Assembly: GCA_017472105.1 (NCBI GenBank)
Contig: JAFUQY010000157.1
Coordinates: forward strand, 1-5,295
Length of the DNA stretch: 5,295 nucleotides
Direction: 5' to 3'
Source of the DNA: Clostridia bacterium
GTDB lineage: Bacteria > Bacillota_A > Clostridia > Oscillospirales > CAG-272
This document shows, piece by piece, positions 1-5,295 of the stretch; positions within the stretch are counted from its first letter, which is position 1; every line of letters starts with the position of its first letter. Below the pieces are notes generated by a model. That model ran no database searches, had not been told where the DNA came from, and was given only the letters and a program-made list of their open reading frames with translations. The translations under genes were made by a program, and so were the position numbers.

Positions 1-14
1 GAGCTGAACAAAAC

Positions 15-986
15 ATGATTTACATCGACACAAAATCAACCGATCCTTATTACAACTTCGCGTGCGAGGTGTATTTCTCCACCGAAAAAACCTTCTCCGA
101 CGACGTGTTTCTCATCTGGCACACCACGCCGTTCCTCATCATCGGGCGTTTTCAGAATGCCCTTGAGGAAATCGACGCGGAATACGCCCGCGAGCACGGC
201 ATCGGTGTGGCACGCCGTCTATCCGGAGGAGGCACCTGCTACCTCGACGAGGGCGGATGGCAGTTTTCCTACCTCGCACCCTCGCGCGGGAACGATCTGT
301 GCATCGAATTTGCGCGGTTCGTGAATCCCGTGGTGGAGTTTCTGCGCTCGCTCGGGCTGGATGCGGCTCTGACCGGACGGAACGACATCACCGTCGCCGG
401 AAAGAAGGTCAGCGGCAATTCGCAGTATCGTCTCGGTCCGTACACGGTGCATCACGGCACGCTCCTGTACGACGAAAACATGGAAAATCTCGTCCGCGCG
501 ACCACGCCGAAGGATTACAAAATCACCTCCAAGGCGATCAAATCCGTGCGTGAACGCGTGACGAACATCCGGGAGCATCTTGCGCATGACATGTCCCTGA
601 CCGAATTCCGTGACGCTCTGGCGGACTACATCACCGACGCAGCGTACGAAATCACCCCGGAGGACGACGCAAGAATCCGGGAAATTGCCGACGAGCGGTT
701 CCGCGATCCCGCCGTGATCTTCGCATCCACGCCGAAATTCAAGCTGGAGAAGACGATTCACACCTCCGGCGGCACATTCGTGATCGGATACCGCGTGGAG
801 GATAAAAAAATCGCGGACTGCGCCGTCTCCGGTGACTTTTTCGCGGGCATCTCTGCGGAAGAGTTCTCGCGCGCCCTGATCGGATGTGCGTACACCCCTG
901 CGGCGGTCATGAATGCGCTCGAATCCGTGGAAAGTGCGCTGTTCCGTACGTCAGCGGAAGAGCTCGTGCGCGGGATTTTTGAGTGA
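15..986 (+). CDS. lplA: Lipoate-protein ligase A
   Basis: Ligates free lipoate, via lipoyl-AMP, to a lysine of lipoyl domains (E2 subunits of 2-oxoacid dehydrogenases, GcvH) in the cytoplasm; this is the salvage route. The protein has 323 residues, a normal length for a ligase with its C-terminal accessory domain. Visible motifs are the substrate loop RRLSGGGTCYLD (67-78), GRND (121-124), AGKKVSG (128-134; K131 aligns with the catalytic lysine of E. coli LplA) and HHGTLLYD (146-153). From about residue 239 (TPKFKLEK) to the end is the accessory domain, including the GDFF segment (273-276). The ATG at 15 fits the family start (MIYIDT...); no strong ribosome binding site is seen in the 14 bases before it, and the frame is open to the window edge. 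A TGA at 5-7 could end an upstream gene. Compared with typical LplA, the glycine loop reads GGGTCYLDEGG rather than GGGAVYHDxGN, so it is a divergent member. No lipoylated partner is encoded here. A strong terminator follows directly. Family assignment is firm; substrate (lipoate versus octanoate) is inferred. Confidence 0.93.
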   Translation: MIYIDTKSTDPYYNFACEVYFSTEKTFSDDVFLIWHTTPFLIIGRFQNALEEIDAEYAREHGIGVARRLSGGGTCYLDEGGWQFSYLAPSRGNDLCIEFARFVNPVVEFLRSLGLDAALTGRNDITVAGKKVSGNSQYRLGPYTVHHGTLLYDENMENLVRATTPKDYKITSKAIKSVRERVTNIREHLAHDMSLTEFRDALADYITDAAYEITPEDDARIREIADERFRDPAVIFASTPKFKLEKTIHTSGGTFVIGYRVEDKKIADCAVSGDFFAGISAEEFSRALIGCAYTPAAVMNALESVESALFRTSAEELVRGIFE

Positions 987-1002
987 GTTTGTCAAAATGA
1001 AG

Positions 1003-1053
1003 AAAGACCTGTTTCCGACGTGGGATTCACGTACGGGAGCAGGTCTTTTGTTT
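1003..1053 (+). terminator. Rho-independent terminator of lplA
   Basis: A 20-pair hairpin lies 16 bp after the lplA stop. Bases 1003-1022 pair with 1028-1048, with a single bulged A at 1033 and a 5-base loop (1023-1027). The outer nine pairs are AAAGACCTG/CAGGTCTTT. The stem runs into TTTT (1046-1049), then G and TTT (1051-1053). Two T-G positions (1012/1039 and 1014/1037) are tolerated as U-G wobbles in the plus-strand RNA but become A-C mismatches in the minus-strand RNA. The stem is therefore better for terminating lplA than for terminating the convergent operon, although the minus-strand copy is also followed by a T-rich run. Confidence 0.88.
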
Positions 1054-1118
1054 GCGGAGATATCGGTGAGTTCAGAATTGCTTTCGCCGCAGGTTGGGGG
1101 CTCGCCTCATCCACCACC

Positions 1119-1135
1119 CACTTTCGCTGAAAGTG
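1119..1135. repeat. Tip hairpin of the left palindrome arm
   Basis: CACTTTC (1119-1125) and GAAAGTG (1129-1135) form a perfect 7-bp stem with a 3-base loop (GCT). It lies between the terminal CGCCTCATCC and the CCTTCCCC block of the left arm, the same place as the right-arm hairpin at 1358-1375, but with unrelated stem sequence. Confidence 0.7.
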
Positions 1136-1357
1136 TGCGGTCCCCCTTCCCCACTGCGTTTGTGCAGTGCAAATTTCCAGTATGTGCGGGGGAAGGCTTC
1201 CTGAATTTCAAGTCCCGCAGCATGGAGGTTAAGGCAAGCGTATTTTTCAGAAAACAGCACTGCATATCCGGCGATGCTGCGGAACATACAGTTGAAGAAG
1301 CCTTCCCCAGCAGGCACAAAAAGTTTCAGATAGCCGAACGCAGTGGGGAAGGTGGCG

Positions 1358-1375
1358 CGATTTTGCCAAAAATCG
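1358..1375. repeat. Tip hairpin of the right palindrome arm
   Basis: CGATTTT (1358-1364) and AAAATCG (1369-1375) form a perfect 7-bp stem with a 4-base loop (GCCA). It occupies the position equivalent to the left-arm hairpin at 1119-1135. On the minus strand it is the first well-formed hairpin downstream of the DUF559 gene, but it is not followed by a T-run there, so it is not a convincing terminator. Confidence 0.7.
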
Positions 1376-1413
1376 TGACGGATGAGGCGTGATTATCCTT
1401 CCGCATGCAGGAT

Positions 1414-1779
1414 TCAATCCCGCAGATCCTCCCATGTCAGCCCGAGATGCCGCAGAATATCCGCTGTCACACCGAAAAAATCGCTTCGTACGCTCCTGTT
1501 TGCATATCGCAGAACCATAATACCGATTCCTCCCAGCTCCCGATCGCGTTTTTCATCGGAGGCTTTATGCTCCGGGGTGAGGTGCTGGTTTCCGTCCAGT
1601 TCAATCACGATCTTCTGCGACGCGATGCAGAAATCCACGATATAACCGCCGATGACGTGCTGACGATGGACGGACACGGGGAGTTTTTTCAGAAAATCGT
1701 ACCACAGGCGCTTCTCCTCCGGGGTCATGCGGCTTCGGAGTTCCTGCGCGTTTTCCGTCAGTTTTTCCGTTTTCTTCAT
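1414..1779 (-). CDS. DUF559 (Vsr-like) endonuclease domain protein
   Basis: A 121-residue single-domain protein of the DUF559/COG2852 family, related in fold to very-short-patch-repair (Vsr) nucleases of the PD-(D/E)XK superfamily. Visible family features are the N-terminal pattern ending in MTPEEKRLWYDFLK (18-31), RQHVIGGYIVDF (39-50) with the probable metal-binding D49, then IVIELDGNQH (57-66) with E60, D62 and H66, the helix DEKRDREL (75-82), and the final strand IMVLRYAN (87-94). I chose the ATG at 1777-1779 because family members begin MKK and a GTGGGA lies 9 bases before it. A GTG at 1792-1794 in the same frame would add five residues and overlap the preceding gene. The chosen start is 4 bp after the GNAT stop, so this is the last gene of the minus-strand operon. 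The cellular role of stand-alone DUF559 proteins is not established; nuclease activity is inferred from the motif. Confidence 0.88.
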   Translation of the reverse strand: MKKTEKLTENAQELRSRMTPEEKRLWYDFLKKLPVSVHRQHVIGGYIVDFCIASQKIVIELDGNQHLTPEHKASDEKRDRELGGIGIMVLRYANRSVRSDFFGVTADILRHLGLTWEDLRD

Positions 1780-1783
1780 GACT

Positions 1784-2620
1784 TCACATCCCACACTCTC
1801 CCATCCACAGCCGGTGCATCACGGCAAAGCCGAGCTTCTCATACCACTGCGGGATCGCGGTGTACAAAAGCTCCGCGCGGGTGCAGCCGTCATCACGGAG
1901 GAGTTTTGCGGCGTGGGCGGTCATGGCGAGTCCGATTCCCCGTCTGCGGTATGCCGGAAGCACGCCGATGCACGACACGGAGCCGGTTTCGCGGTCGTTA
2001 CAGAATCGCCTGAACGCGGACGGGATGCAGAATCCGGCGATTTTCTCACCGTGCATGACGCAGAGAACGTCCTCGTCCGTGGATTCGTAGGTTTTTCGCC
2101 ACGTTCCGTCAACCATCGCCACCGCGTCGAGGACGGCATCGTTCACCGGCATCGTGCGGAACGCGATTTCCTCCGGGCACGGCGGCGTACGGTCAAATCC
2201 GGTCAGGCAGAGCGTCATGTCGTACGTGAATCCGGTGCATGTGAAGCCGCGCTTTTCGAAGAAGAGATGCGCGTTTTCCTCCGTCGGGACGCCCTGGATG
2301 ACGTAATCGCTGCCGACGCCGAGGATGAGCCGCCGTTTTCCGCGGGATTTTGCCCACGCCTGCGCCTGTTTCAGCAGACTTGTGCCGATGCCCTGCCGCT
2401 GATGTGCCGGATCGGTAACGAGGAGCGTGAGGCTTGCGCCGCGGAGAAGTGCGTACCCGGTGAGGCACCCTTGCGTGAAATGCGGGATCAGGTGCGCGCC
2501 GTCGGTGAGTCCGTCGAAGGCTTCTTCCGTGACGCGATACGACGCGGGAACGGCACGGTTATAGAGCGCGAGAAGGTCATCCGGGCTCATTTCAGCAGGG
2601 CTCATCTGAGTCGGGCTCAT
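1784..2620 (-). CDS. Tandem-domain GNAT family N-acetyltransferase
   Basis: A 278-residue protein with two GNAT folds in series. The first acetyl-CoA loop is LLVTDPAHQRQGIGTSLL (66-83), with AHLFFEKRGF (117-126) as the matching C-terminal motif. The second is CIGVLPAYRRRGIGLAM (217-233), with PQWYEKLGF (257-265). Both keep the Q/RxxGxG pyrophosphate-binding pattern, so both domains could bind acetyl-CoA. The acceptor cannot be read from sequence. I chose the ATG at 2618-2620 because it forms an ATGA overlap with the nucleoside hydrolase stop, a usual sign of translational coupling, with GGA six bases upstream. A longer frame opens at 2659 but would overlap the neighbour by 43 bp. Two more in-frame ATGs (2603-2605 and 2588-2590) lie in the same 15-bp triplication, giving the N-terminus MSPTQMSPAEMSPDD, so the functional start may be any of the three. 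No signal peptide or membrane segment is seen. Confidence 0.88.
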   Translation of the reverse strand: MSPTQMSPAEMSPDDLLALYNRAVPASYRVTEEAFDGLTDGAHLIPHFTQGCLTGYALLRGASLTLLVTDPAHQRQGIGTSLLKQAQAWAKSRGKRRLILGVGSDYVIQGVPTEENAHLFFEKRGFTCTGFTYDMTLCLTGFDRTPPCPEEIAFRTMPVNDAVLDAVAMVDGTWRKTYESTDEDVLCVMHGEKIAGFCIPSAFRRFCNDRETGSVSCIGVLPAYRRRGIGLAMTAHAAKLLRDDGCTRAELLYTAIPQWYEKLGFAVMHRLWMGECGM

Positions 2621-2626
2621 TTGAGT
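2582..2626. repeat. Three tandem 15-bp repeats over the GNAT start
   Basis: The units are 2582-2596, 2597-2611 and 2612-2626, each containing GGGCTCAT at the same place (2583-2590, 2598-2605, 2613-2620). Read on the minus strand, each gives ATGAGCCC preceded by CTCAA, CTCAG or CTGAA. Because 15 is a multiple of three, each copy adds MSPxx in frame. The outermost copy also supplies the TGA stop of the nucleoside hydrolase. Confidence 0.85.
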
Positions 2627-3495
2627 CCAATAATCCGGTTCATTTCCGTTTTCAGCCATGCTTCGTCGTTGTGGCGGACGTGCTTTGCGCCCTTGCCTTC
2701 GGAGACGAGGGTTCTGCCGCCGTCGTCAAAGCGGACTGCGCATTCCTCGCTCAGCGTCCAGTCGCCGTCGGGATTGAGCGCGTAGTACACGGTCACAAGG
2801 TCCCACGAATTGCGCTCGCCCTGCTTCTGACCGAAGAAATTCCAGTACCCGATGCGCACGGGATACCGTTCGGGGCAGTCCCACAGCGTCGCGCCGGTAA
2901 AGATATCGCGTCCCGCTTCAAATCCGCAGTAGACGATGGGTGCGGGGCAGTTTTCGCTCATGTACTGCGCGGCAGGGATGTCGGCGTAGATGTTCCACTC
3001 GCCGTGGCTGAAATCCCCGAAATCACCGCCCATGACGATGACCTCGCGCACGGACTGCTTCACGAGGGATACGCCGTCGAGCGGTGAGATTTCGTCGGGG
3101 CCGGAGCGGAGAAGATCCTCCATGTTGCCGAGCGGTCCGACGAAAATCATGGTCACGTCACAGTTATCGGCGAGAGCTTTGCGCAGAACCGCGACGGCAT
3201 CCGGGAAGTCGATCTCGTCGTGGTCGATGAGGTAGTCCTCGGTCATGGGGTATCCGTAGCGCTTTTCGGCGTCGGCGTCCTGAAATCCCTTCCGCGAGGT
3301 CTGCCCGACGGGACAATCCACGCCGAACCAGTCGAGAATTGCTTTTGAGCCGTATGCGCCGTAGATTTCGGACGTACAGTGCGTCACGGCGAGAAGTTCG
3401 GCGCGGTTATCCTTCACGGCGTCGCAGAGAATGGCAAGCGCACCGCAGTCGTCGCAGTCGGAGCCGAGGTCGGTATCGAAGATGTATTTTCGCAT
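2617..3495 (-). CDS. Nucleoside hydrolase (inosine/uridine-preferring family)
   Basis: Predicted to cleave the N-glycosidic bond of ribonucleosides to a base plus ribose, in the cytoplasm, for salvage. The 292-residue length is close to the usual 300-320. The calcium/ribose-binding N-terminal Asp cluster is DTDLGSDCDDCGAL (7-20; D7, D9, D13, D15, D16), as in the DxDxGxDxDD branch of PF01156. Further signatures are VGPLGN (119-124), VMGGDFG (154-160), GEWNIYADIPAA (165-176; N168 and D172 probably contact ribose and metal) and WD (231-232) for the C-terminal metal-binding Asp. The ATG at 3493-3495 is preceded by GAAAGGA (3504-3510) with 8-base spacing. It starts 35 bp after the SGNH hydrolase stop and ends in an ATGA overlap with the GNAT gene. 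No signal peptide is present. Family members vary in base preference, and bacterial paralogues in sugar-use clusters may act on other N-ribosides, so the exact substrate is unknown. Confidence 0.9.
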   Translation of the reverse strand: MRKYIFDTDLGSDCDDCGALAILCDAVKDNRAELLAVTHCTSEIYGAYGSKAILDWFGVDCPVGQTSRKGFQDADAEKRYGYPMTEDYLIDHDEIDFPDAVAVLRKALADNCDVTMIFVGPLGNMEDLLRSGPDEISPLDGVSLVKQSVREVIVMGGDFGDFSHGEWNIYADIPAAQYMSENCPAPIVYCGFEAGRDIFTGATLWDCPERYPVRIGYWNFFGQKQGERNSWDLVTVYYALNPDGDWTLSEECAVRFDDGGRTLVSEGKGAKHVRHNDEAWLKTEMNRIIGLK

Positions 3496-3530
3496 GTGTG
3501 GTGTCCTTTCTGTGTTTTGCCGGCACGGAT

Positions 3531-4502
3531 TTACAGCCCGTATCTCTCTTTCAGCATCGGAGTGAGCCTGTCCGCGATAATTTTATGTCCGTCGCGCAGG
3601 GGATGCAGGGGTTCAAGCGGTACCCACAAGGTTGCGTCCACGAAATAGACGTCGTCCCCGTGATCCGCATTGAAGCCGTCGACCATTTCCTTCACGGCAT
3701 CGGGATGACAGCCGCAGAACGCGGTCAGGCAGATGATCTTCGCGTCGGGATGGGTCGTCCGCACCAGCTCCAGCAGCGCGCGGTATTCTGCAATGTACTT
3801 CTCAACCGGAGCGCCTCTGTCATTCGCGCCGTGGTTAATCATGACGAAATCCGGATGGTCGTAGGTCACGGGTGCGCCGTCGAAGCAGTAGGGATACGCG
3901 TCCGCGCACTTCGGAACCGCACCGCATCCCGCGCGGGTTGTACCGGTTGCCCCGTAGCCCATGTGATAGTGCCGCAGTCCGAGCGCTTCCGCAGTCAGCC
4001 AGCCGTAGGTTCCGGTTGCGTCGTCCTCGAAAATGCGGTTGTCCTGATCGGCAGGGTAATACCGCAGATCGTCGACGAGAACGCCCTCGGTAATGGAGTC
4101 GCCGACCAGCTCAATCGTCTTCCGGTTGTCGGGAGCAAGCTCAGCGGATGCGTCCGCGCTGTATCCGAGCAGAGCGACCTTGCCCTGGAGCGGTTCGTAC
4201 CAGCGGTTGAGGATCTCCTTGCCGCCCTTGTAGATGATCTTCGCGGTGTGGTATCCGTCGCCGGGCATCTCGAAGCGAACCCAGCGGTCAACCTGTGTTT
4301 CAGCCTTCACGCCGCCGTCGATCTGGACGTACACGTGCGGGAACGGGAATACGCAGTCGGTGATGTCGAACTCGATCACGAGCACGCGTCCCTCGAAGGC
4401 GAAGTCGATCTGGGAGCCTGCCGCGGTTGTTGTCATGGCGTCGTTGTGCATCGCGAAGCGTCCGGTATAGCGGATGGATGCGTCTGTGCAGGGAATAAAC
4501 AT
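3531..4502 (-). CDS. SGNH/GDSL hydrolase, CE2-like two-domain esterase
   Basis: A 323-residue serine hydrolase with the two-domain plan of carbohydrate esterase family 2: an N-terminal beta-rich domain (about 1-125, opening RYTGRFAM at 11-18) and a C-terminal SGNH domain. Block I is VGDSITEG (133-140; nucleophile S136), block II is GYGATG (182-187; oxyanion Gly), block III is INHGAND (222-228; N227), and block V is LHPLRDGH (299-306; catalytic H300 likely). The usual Asp three residues before the His is Glu (E297). The likely reaction is deacetylation of sugars or another acyl-ester hydrolysis. There is no signal peptide and there are eight cysteines, which points to the cytoplasm, so the substrate may be imported acetylated oligosaccharides (inference). 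The ATG at 4500-4502 has GAGG (4510-4513) seven bases upstream. It lies between the beta-helix gene (39 bp upstream) and the nucleoside hydrolase (35 bp downstream). The fold is certain; the substrate is not. Confidence 0.9.
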   Translation of the reverse strand: MFIPCTDASIRYTGRFAMHNDAMTTTAAGSQIDFAFEGRVLVIEFDITDCVFPFPHVYVQIDGGVKAETQVDRWVRFEMPGDGYHTAKIIYKGGKEILNRWYEPLQGKVALLGYSADASAELAPDNRKTIELVGDSITEGVLVDDLRYYPADQDNRIFEDDATGTYGWLTAEALGLRHYHMGYGATGTTRAGCGAVPKCADAYPYCFDGAPVTYDHPDFVMINHGANDRGAPVEKYIAEYRALLELVRTTHPDAKIICLTAFCGCHPDAVKEMVDGFNADHGDDVYFVDATLWVPLEPLHPLRDGHKIIADRLTPMLKERYGL

Positions 4503-4541
4503 GGTGGTACCTCGTTTCTGTGATATAATAATTGTAATGTT

Positions 4542-5295
4542 TTATACGTGATGCGTGATGTTGTCCTTGATGATGCAGCTGCCTTGTCCGTCGTACACGA
4601 TGCTTTCTTTCACAGCACCTTCGTACATGACGTTCGACTGGACAACGACCGCTTCGCCGTTTTTGAGAACAACATCGTAATCGGGGCTTTTTGTGCCGCC
4701 GCCGTCATCGTTCACACCCCATTTGAAGGTGTTGCCGGTGAGGGTAACGTTCTGAACTTGATTCAAATACACATGGCTGTTTTCGTATTCCGTCACAAAA
4801 TCCATCCCGTCGGGACAGCCGGACCGCCGGAAGATATTGCCCGTGATTGTGCAGTCCCGGAACGCTCCGGCAACACCGAGCTTGACGGCGGGTCCGAACG
4901 AGCGGTCGAAGAAATTGCCCGTGATGTTGACGGAGTCGCCGTTTTTGAACCAGAATCCTGCCACACGGTTCCACTCGACGCGGTTGCCGGTTGCGGTCAC
5001 GGAGGCTGTGCACGGTCCGCCGAGGATGCCGGAATGCCGGTTGCCCGTGAACCAGTTGTCGATGATGAACGCGTCCCAGCCGTCGATGAAGAGTCCACAG
5101 CCGCCGTTCCGGTGAAGCATGGAGTGACGCACGGAGAAGCACCAGATGTGCGCAAGATGCATGCCGTCGCCGGAGAAATTGCCCACGCGGCAGTCGTCAA
5201 TGGTGGGTGTATCCTCTTCACTGCCGCCGTTGTAGTGCTCCCAGTACAGGTAGATCCCGTGGATTTTTTCGCCGAGTCCGCGTCCGTCAAGGCAC
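4542..5295 (-). CDS. Right-handed parallel beta-helix protein (partial, N-terminus outside window)
   Basis: The C-terminal 250 residues of a longer protein; the frame is open to the right edge, so its start is not in view. A GTG at 5184-5186 could be mistaken for a start, but the 36 codons upstream of it are open and protein-like (for example GIYLYWEHYNGG). The visible part is built of beta-helix rungs marked by repeated TGN turns at visible residues 83, 102, 125, 151 and 186 (FTGNRH, ATGNRV, ITGNFF, ITGNIF, LTGNTF), with related turns such as IIDNWF and IIKDNI. This matches the pectate-lyase-like/Beta_helix superfamily (PF13229-type), which includes polysaccharide lyases, glycoside hydrolases, epimerases and phage tailspikes. 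No catalytic residues can be assigned. The neighbouring esterase favours a glycan-active role; no phage genes are present to favour a tailspike. Any signal peptide would be in the missing part. It is the most upstream visible gene of the minus-strand operon. Confidence 0.85.
   Translation of the reverse strand, partial: CLDGRGLGEKIHGIYLYWEHYNGGSEEDTPTIDDCRVGNFSGDGMHLAHIWCFSVRHSMLHRNGGCGLFIDGWDAFIIDNWFTGNRHSGILGGPCTASVTATGNRVEWNRVAGFWFKNGDSVNITGNFFDRSFGPAVKLGVAGAFRDCTITGNIFRRSGCPDGMDFVTEYENSHVYLNQVQNVTLTGNTFKWGVNDDGGGTKSPDYDVVLKNGEAVVVQSNVMYEGAVKESIVYDGQGSCIIKDNITHHV

Larger units (their letters stand above)
1103..1389. repeat. 287-bp nested palindromic intergenic element (MITE/REP-like)
   Basis: This fills most of the gap between the convergent genes. 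It begins with CGCCTCATCC (1103-1112) and ends with the exact reverse complement GGATGAGGCG (1380-1389). Moving inward, further exact inverted matches occur in order: 16 bp CCTTCCCCACTGCGTT (1145-1160) with 1337-1352; 12 bp GGGGAAGGCTTC (1189-1200) with 1297-1308; and 9 bp CCGCAGCAT (1215-1223) with 1274-1282. The intervening sequence is diverged. Each arm also folds on itself: CCTTCCCC/GGGGAAGG pair at 1145-1152/1189-1196 in the left arm and 1301-1308/1345-1352 in the right arm. No credible protein and no flanking target duplication were found. The layout resembles a non-autonomous mobile element or a BIME-like extragenic palindrome; my association with similar elements in clostridial genomes is from memory, not a search. 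In the rest of the 987-1413 gap, apart from the lplA terminator, I see nothing distinctive at 1054-1102 or 1390-1413. Confidence 0.8.

Noticed and set aside
219..761. A 180-codon minus-strand open frame inside lplA
   Set aside because: It is antisense to a gene with convincing catalytic motifs; no family resemblance.
1145..1352. CRISPR array suggested by repeated CCTTCCCC/GGGGAAGG blocks
   Set aside because: The blocks are inverted, not regularly spaced direct repeats, and no cas gene is present.
1092..1400. Target-site duplication flanking the palindromic element
   Set aside because: The bases immediately outside 1103 and 1389 do not form a matching direct repeat, so insertion by a duplicating transposase cannot be shown from this copy.
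1395..1413. ATCC...GGAT hairpin as a terminator of the minus-strand operon
   Set aside because: Only a very short outer stem pairs and no T-run follows on the minus strand.
913..1435. Several overlapping open frames on both strands across the intergenic region (for example 913-1392 plus, 1072-1319 minus, 1247-1435 minus)
   Set aside because: They read straight through the lplA 3' end, its terminator and the palindrome, have no recognisable domains, and exist because the repeat is GC-rich and stop-poor.
1727..2785. A 352-codon plus-strand open frame opposite the GNAT gene
   Set aside because: Its composition is that of an antisense shadow (rich in Arg, Ala and His), it runs across two well-supported minus-strand genes and the repeat, and it resembles no family.
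3339..4523. A 394-codon plus-strand open frame opposite the SGNH hydrolase
   Set aside because: It is the complement of a gene with clear SGNH motifs, spans the intergenic gap at 3496-3530, and shows no domain of its own.
4515..4550. AT-rich stretch before the SGNH gene with a TATTAT that could be a -10 box on the minus strand
   Set aside because: No matching -35 hexamer at 16-18 bp spacing; the gap is only 39 bp and co-transcription with the upstream gene is the simpler view.
5184..5186. GTG as the start of the beta-helix protein
   Set aside because: The frame stays open and protein-like for 36 more codons to the edge, so this is an internal valine codon.

Overview
The window looks like chromosomal DNA from a GC-rich Clostridia-type Bacillota, plausibly an uncultured gut Oscillospiraceae- or Christensenellales-like organism. 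This is an inference from the protein styles (a clostridial-type LplA, a short DUF559 nuclease, a tandem-GNAT protein, a CE2-like SGNH hydrolase), the AGGA/GAGG ribosome binding sites, and an intergenic palindromic element of a kind I associate with such genomes. No rRNA, tRNA, CRISPR array, phage structural gene or transposase is visible.

Layout. On the plus strand, 15-986 encodes a complete lipoate-protein ligase A, followed at once by a strong intrinsic terminator (1003-1053). A non-coding stretch of about 430 bp follows, most of it a 287-bp imperfect palindrome (1103-1389) made of nested inverted repeats. From 1414 to the right edge every gene is on the minus strand. In transcription order (right to left) they are: a right-handed beta-helix protein cut by the window edge (4542-5295), a two-domain SGNH/GDSL hydrolase (3531-4502), a nucleoside hydrolase (2617-3495), a tandem-GNAT acetyltransferase (1784-2620) and a small DUF559 PD-(D/E)XK-type nuclease (1414-1779). 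Gaps are 39, 35, -4 and 4 bp, so this is probably one operon, convergent with lplA.

How the genes may work together. The beta-helix protein and the CE2-like esterase suggest handling of a decorated (acetylated) polysaccharide or oligosaccharide. The esterase has no signal peptide and is Cys-rich, so it probably acts in the cytoplasm. The nucleoside hydrolase and GNAT protein are translationally coupled through an ATGA overlap, but their link to glycan use is unproven. The DUF559 protein sits last in the operon, next to the palindromic element.

The least ordinary features are the nested palindrome, whose two arms carry equivalent tip hairpins with different sequence but the same fold, and a 15-bp triplication that multiplies the GNAT start codon exactly at the stop/start overlap.
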